Source: Tragulus kanchil (lineage: Eukaryota; Chordata; Mammalia; Artiodactyla; Tragulidae). Taken from it: a stretch of 64,000 nt of DNA. A model generated the notes under the pieces. That model did no database searches, was not told where the DNA came from, and saw nothing but the letters and a program-made list of their open reading frames with translations. Made by a program: the position numbers and the translations under genes. Below, piece after piece: positions 60,434 through 64,000 of the stretch; the first letter of the stretch is position 1, and each line of letters opens with the position of its first letter. The stretch spans positions 161,699,001 through 161,763,000 of the forward strand of contig JAIOJX010000005.1 in assembly GCA_022376925.1 (NCBI GenBank), read 5' to 3'.

Positions 60434-60684
60434 ATTTACTTTGCTGAGGCATGGAGGTGAAAGACGTCTCAGAGGCTGAAGACAGAGCTGAGGACGCAGG
60501 TCCCCAAAATAAAGGCCAGTCCGATGTTACTCAACCTGACTTGCCACCAGGAGGGCAGACTCCTGGCCCCACTGCCCTGTGGGAGCTGCTAGAAAGGAAG
60601 TTTCTGGAATACCAGCAGTTGGCTCCCAGGAGCCCAGCTGAACAGAAGAAGAGCCTGTTGAATCTTCTCCCACTGTTCCTAAAG
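60434..60684 (+). CDS. WDFY4: WDFY4 first coding exon, copy B (duplicate of 59346-59596)
   Basis: This is the same exon again: UTR 60434-60450, coding 60451-60684, GT donor at 60685, with an identical predicted peptide. Just upstream there are two single-base differences from copy A (cagcaag versus cagaaag, and aggggct versus agggact). The exon lies inside a 1.06 kb direct duplication (58712-59770 versus 59800-60858) that matches the period and junction style of 17 other duplications here. If both exons were spliced into one mRNA, the 17-nt UTR of the second would be read in frame and give a TGA within nine codons, so the two cannot both contribute to a normal protein. One copy is very probably an assembly artefact. 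The alternative, a real tandem exon duplication giving alternative first coding exons, is unlikely. Confidence 0.7.
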
Positions 60685-60764
60685 GTTGGTATTCTCATTT
60701 TCAAAACGGTAAAAAGATGATACAGCGCTCTGGGGACCCTGTGGGGATGATTGGAGGCTGGAGT

Positions 60765-62998
60765 CGGGTGGTTTAATATCACCACACATGGTCTCTGATT
60801 GGTTGGTTAGAGGAGAGCGTTGTAATGTTTCATAAAGACAGCAAGCAGGGCTCGTCTCCAGGGTGAGGATGGGCTTGAAAAGGATGGACAGTCCGCTCTT
60901 GAGTACTATTGTCTCTTTAGTTAAAAAAAATGGTATTGCTCAACAATGATATTGTTCAATCCCAGCTTGGGAGTAGGGGATAAACCTTGTCCTTTGGGAG
61001 GGAGGAAAGGAATCTGGGTCCTGACATGTGAGTGCATGTGACAAGTGAGTGGCAGGGTGCCTGGTAACTCGACACTAGCAATGCAGACACCAGGGCCAGG
61101 GAGAGCCAGAACCCTCGTTCTGTCAACAATTCAAACTGAGGTGTCAGTCAGAGCTGCTGTAGACACACAAGAGAAGCCCTACCTGTCCCCTGGGCTGACA
61201 TTCTGGCTGGTGGCAGCTAGTGACAGGTTGGGCACAAGGGATTTCCTCTACCGCCTTGGAATGAAGTTCGTCCCAGTGAGCTCTGCCTTGGCAGTTAAGT
61301 ATGTCGAAGTTTAACTGTGGAGCTGGAAAAGAATCCTTTTATGAAGGCTTAGTTTTTGCTTGATTACTGATTTGGAACTATTATTACAAAATCCATGCTC
61401 CCACATTCAAAGTATGGAGACCATGAGATACTTTCACATTTGAAAGTAAACTCAGATAGAGGGAGGCTTTGGCAGATTTGTACCCAGAAACTCCTTTGCT
61501 AATATGTTTCATCTAACCTATTAACCAGAAATACTTAAGGATTTCCAAAGTTGACTCAGAATTTCCCTGGGATTATATTTACAGGATGCACTGAATACTT
61601 AGGCATGCCTTTCTGTAAAAAGTTGCCAAGTAACTTACTATCTATGACTTCATTATTTTTCTCCATGTTTTGGACTAGTATACTTCATCCATCCCATTTC
61701 ACAGATTGGATAACTGGGACATAGGGAACATACTGGGAAAGAGAACTAGATAAAGAGAGATGGCTTAGGTGTCTCATTTCCAGCCCTTCCTGCTCCGATG
61801 ACCCCAGCTTCTGGGAGGCTGCTTCTTTGTCCTACCCAGTTCTCAGATCAACTTTGCCTTCTAAGAGGAAAAACGTGAGAACGGGTGGTTTAATATCACC
61901 ACACGTGGTCTCTGATTGGTTGGTTAGAGGAGAGCGTTGTAATGTTTCATAAAGACAGCAAGCAGGGCTCGTCTCCAGGGTGAGGATGGGCTTGAAAAGG
62001 ACGGACAGTCCGCTCTTGAGTACTATTGTCTCTTTAGTTAAAAAAAATGGTATTGCTCAACAATGATATTGTTCAATCCCAGCTTGGGAGTAGGGGATAA
62101 ACCTTGTCCTTTGGGAGGGAGGAAAGGAATCTGGGTCCTGACATGTGAGTGCATGTGACAAGTGAGTGGCAGGGTGCCTGGTAACTCGACACTAGCAATG
62201 CAGACACCAGGGCCAGGGAGAGCCAGAACCCTCGTTCTGTCAACAATTCAAACTGAGGTGTCAGTCAGAGCTGCTGTAGACACACAAGAGAAGCCCTACC
62301 TGTCCCCTGGGCTGACATTCTGGCTGGTGGCAGCTAGTGACAGGTTGGGCACAAGGGATTTCCTCTACCGCCTTGGAATGAAGTTCGTCCCAGTGAGCTC
62401 TGCCTTGGCAGTTAAGTATGTCGAAGTTTAACTGTGGAGCTGGAAAAGAATCCTTTTATGAAGGCTTAGTTTTTGCTTGATTACTGATTTGGAACTATTA
62501 TTACAAAATCCATGCTCCCACATTCAAAGTATGGAGACCATGAGATACTTTCACATTTGAAAGTAAACTCAGATAGAGGGAGGCTTTGGCAGATTTGTAC
62601 CCAGAAACTCCTTTGCTAATATGTTTCATCTAACCTATTAACCAGAAATACTTAAGGATTTCCAAAGTTGACTCAGAATTTCCCTGGGATTATATTTACA
62701 GGATGCACTGAATACTTAGGCATGCCTTTCTGTAAAAAGTTGCCAAGTAACTTACTATCTATGACTTCATTATTTTTCTCCATGTTTTGGACTAGTATAC
62801 TTCATCCATCCCATTTCACAGATTGGATAACTGGGACATAGGGAACATACTGGGAAAGAGAACTAGATAAAGAGAGATGGCTTAGGTGTCTCATTCCCAG
62901 CCCTTCCTGCTCCCATGACCCCAGCTTCTGGGAGGCTGCTTCTTTGTCCTACCCAGTTCTCAGATCAACTTTGCCTTCTAAGAGGAAAAACGTGAGAA
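60765..62998. repeat. Direct duplication 18 (60765-61881 = 61882-62998)
   Basis: The offset is 1117 bp with abutting copies. It overlaps duplication 17 by about 94 bp, so the segment containing tctctgattggttggttag occurs at about 59677, 60765 and 61882. Confidence 0.95.
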
Positions 62999-63192
62999 TC
63001 ACTGTTCCTCACTCTGAAAATCACTGGAACTGTGTATAGGTTCAGCCATAGAAAGCACTATATCTTTTCCACCCCTCTGGGCAGCCCTAGCTCTGATGAA
63101 AGCACTCTACATCTGAGAGCCAGGACTTGATACCTCTTTGTTTCTCTCCAGATTGTTGATTTGAGAATGCATTCTTTTGTTGTACAAACATT
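60859..63192. other. Presumed WDFY4 intron, including duplication 18
   Basis: It follows the WDFY4 exon donor, so it should be intronic. The 89-codon frame at 61045 recurs at 62162 through duplication 18, has no acceptor or family motif, and I leave it as non-coding. No further WDFY4 exon is seen. Confidence 0.5.
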
Positions 63193-63340
63193 TGGGCTTT
63201 CCTAGTAGCTCAGACTGTAAAGAATCTGCCTGCAATGTAGAAGACCTGGGCTTACTTCCTAGGACAGGAAGATCCCCTGGAAAAGGGAAGAACTACCCAT
63301 TTCAGTATTATTGCCTGGAAAATTCCATGGATGGGCAAGT
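63193..63340 (+). mobile_element. Bov-tA SINE, 3'-truncated
   Basis: It reads gggctttcctagtagctcag, aagaatctgcctgcaatgta, gaagatcccctggaaaaggg and ends near attccatggatgggcaa. The BovA end is missing or very diverged. Confidence 0.8.
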
Positions 63341-63967
63341 TATTTAGTGAGCTCCTACCCTCTATTCTAGCGTCTGGTGCTATGAACGTTAGGAAGACTG
63401 ACAGAGGTTTTACCTGCACCTTCTTAATTAACAGTTGGGAGCAGAAAGGAACATGGGGAAGGTGGGAAGTTTCTTTAGGGTGTAGTGAGGACAAAATCTG
63501 AGTTACAGATGAAGCCTGAGAATGGCCATTGAATTACAACAGCCACTGTAATACAATGTAAGAAGGCAAGCTTGTAAAAACTCTCTTCTGAATGTTATAT
63601 TCGTAAAACATAATTCTTCAGGTTGTCTGCTAAGAACCCTCTTAGAAGTATCAGGACTCAAAAAGTCTTGCCAACTCCCATGGCATCTGGCCAGTAAAGC
63701 CTTACCTGCATCCCCTTGAATTAAAAAAGACGGCCACCCCCTGCACTTGCACTGCTTGGGGAGCTGACTCCAGGATGCTGCAGACAAGGAGGTGATTTCA
63801 TTGCATCACGTGGGAAGCAGCATAGAGCCAGTGATGTCCTGGGGTACAGAGCAATGCTGGCAGGAAGGATTCAGTGGACTGTTGTTCTTTCCTTGCCAAC
63901 AGCCTTGGGCATTGATCTTTCTGGAACCCTCCAAAAACAAGCTCTTACAGCAAGAGAAGAAGGCATG
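63341..63967. other. Presumed WDFY4 intron, nothing recognised
   Basis: Mixed sequence. The pyrimidine-rich ttctttccttgccaacag ending at about 63901 looks like a splice acceptor with an open frame after it, but the peptide does not match any WDFY4 exon I can recall. Confidence 0.35.
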
Positions 63968-64000
63968 CCCCAGCTTCTGGGACTCCTACCCAGTTCTCAG
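63968..64000. repeat. Start of a 19th duplication, cut by the window end
   Basis: The last 33 bases repeat 62919-62963 with an internal deletion of about 11 bases (ttctggga joined directly to ctcctacccag). The distance of about 1.04-1.05 kb and the noisy start match the other 18 pairs. Confidence 0.75.

Larger units (their letters stand above)
58712..60858. repeat. Direct duplication 17 (58712-59770 = 59800-60858), holds the WDFY4 exon
   Basis: The offset is 1088 bp, with a 29-bp spacer 59771-59799 that loosely echoes the sequence just before copy A. Differences are few (aaaataaataaag versus aaaaataaaacag near 58988/60076; two single-base changes before the exon). Confidence 0.96.

Noticed and set aside
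61045..62431. Repeated 89-codon frame resembling a small gene pair
   Set aside because: Inside the presumed WDFY4 intron, doubled by duplication 18, and without splice signals or known motif.
63884..63967. Possible further exon after ttctttccttgccaacag
   Set aside because: A plausible acceptor and an open frame, but the peptide does not match a WDFY4 exon I know and no donor is evident before the new duplication begins.
1..64000. Genuine segmental duplication or a tandem-repeat-based biological system
   Set aside because: Near-constant offset, random placement relative to elements, noisy junctions and triplicated overlaps fit unmerged contig ends far better.

Overview
This is nuclear DNA from a ruminant mammal (cow, sheep, goat, deer or a relative; species not resolvable by eye). 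The evidence is the mix of interspersed repeats: Bov-tA/BovA SINEs, CHR-1 and CHR-2 tRNA-Glu-type SINEs, two BovB retroposon 3' ends, mammalian L1 fragments and old MIR copies. There are no operons, rRNA genes or CRISPR arrays. The only protein-coding sequence I can support is one exon, at 59346-59596 and again at 60434-60684. It encodes a 78-residue N-terminus that I recognise as the first coding exon of WDFY4, a BEACH-domain protein needed for cross-presentation in dendritic cells. The window therefore probably covers the 5' flank and first intron(s) of WDFY4, with the gene on the + strand.

The dominant structure is not a gene. Eighteen times the sequence runs about 1.0-1.2 kb and then repeats itself head-to-tail almost perfectly, and a nineteenth repeat starts in the last 35 bases. 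Copy-to-copy offsets are all 1054-1198 bp. The second copies total about 19.7 kb, so only about 44 kb is distinct. The duplications ignore all biological boundaries: they cut SINEs, L1s, an LTR-like element and a coding exon. Several junctions carry short scrambled stretches that are degraded versions of the adjoining sequence, and neighbouring duplications often share 90-170 bp, giving triplicated segments. This is what overlapping contig ends look like when placed side by side without merging, and I interpret it as assembly false duplication rather than biology.

Layout: 1-2376 L1 3' end (duplicated inside); 2746-7000 GC-rich unique sequence with a strong CTCF-like motif near 4590; 7.9-10 kb SINEs and a GC-rich block; 10-16 kb AT-rich with MIR and Bov-tA; 16-20.5 kb nested SINEs and a CTCF-like site at 19282/20393; 20.5-22.8 kb GC-rich block; 23.4-25.7 kb L1 carrying a CHR-2; 25.7-28 kb AT-rich; 28.04-28.76 kb LTR-like element followed by an array of about 50-bp tandem repeats; 29-33 kb antisense old L1; 34.8-37 kb GC-rich; 37.5-39.7 kb antisense L1 with nested CHR-2 and BovB; 39.8-46.8 kb LTR-like and MIR/CHR-2 sequence; 47-57 kb L1, BovB and MIR fragments; 58.7-63 kb the WDFY4 exon region.

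I found no convincing new biological system. The most useful result is the diagnosis of systematic false duplication, including a duplicated WDFY4 coding exon, which would mislead gene prediction, copy-number calls and segmental-duplication studies.
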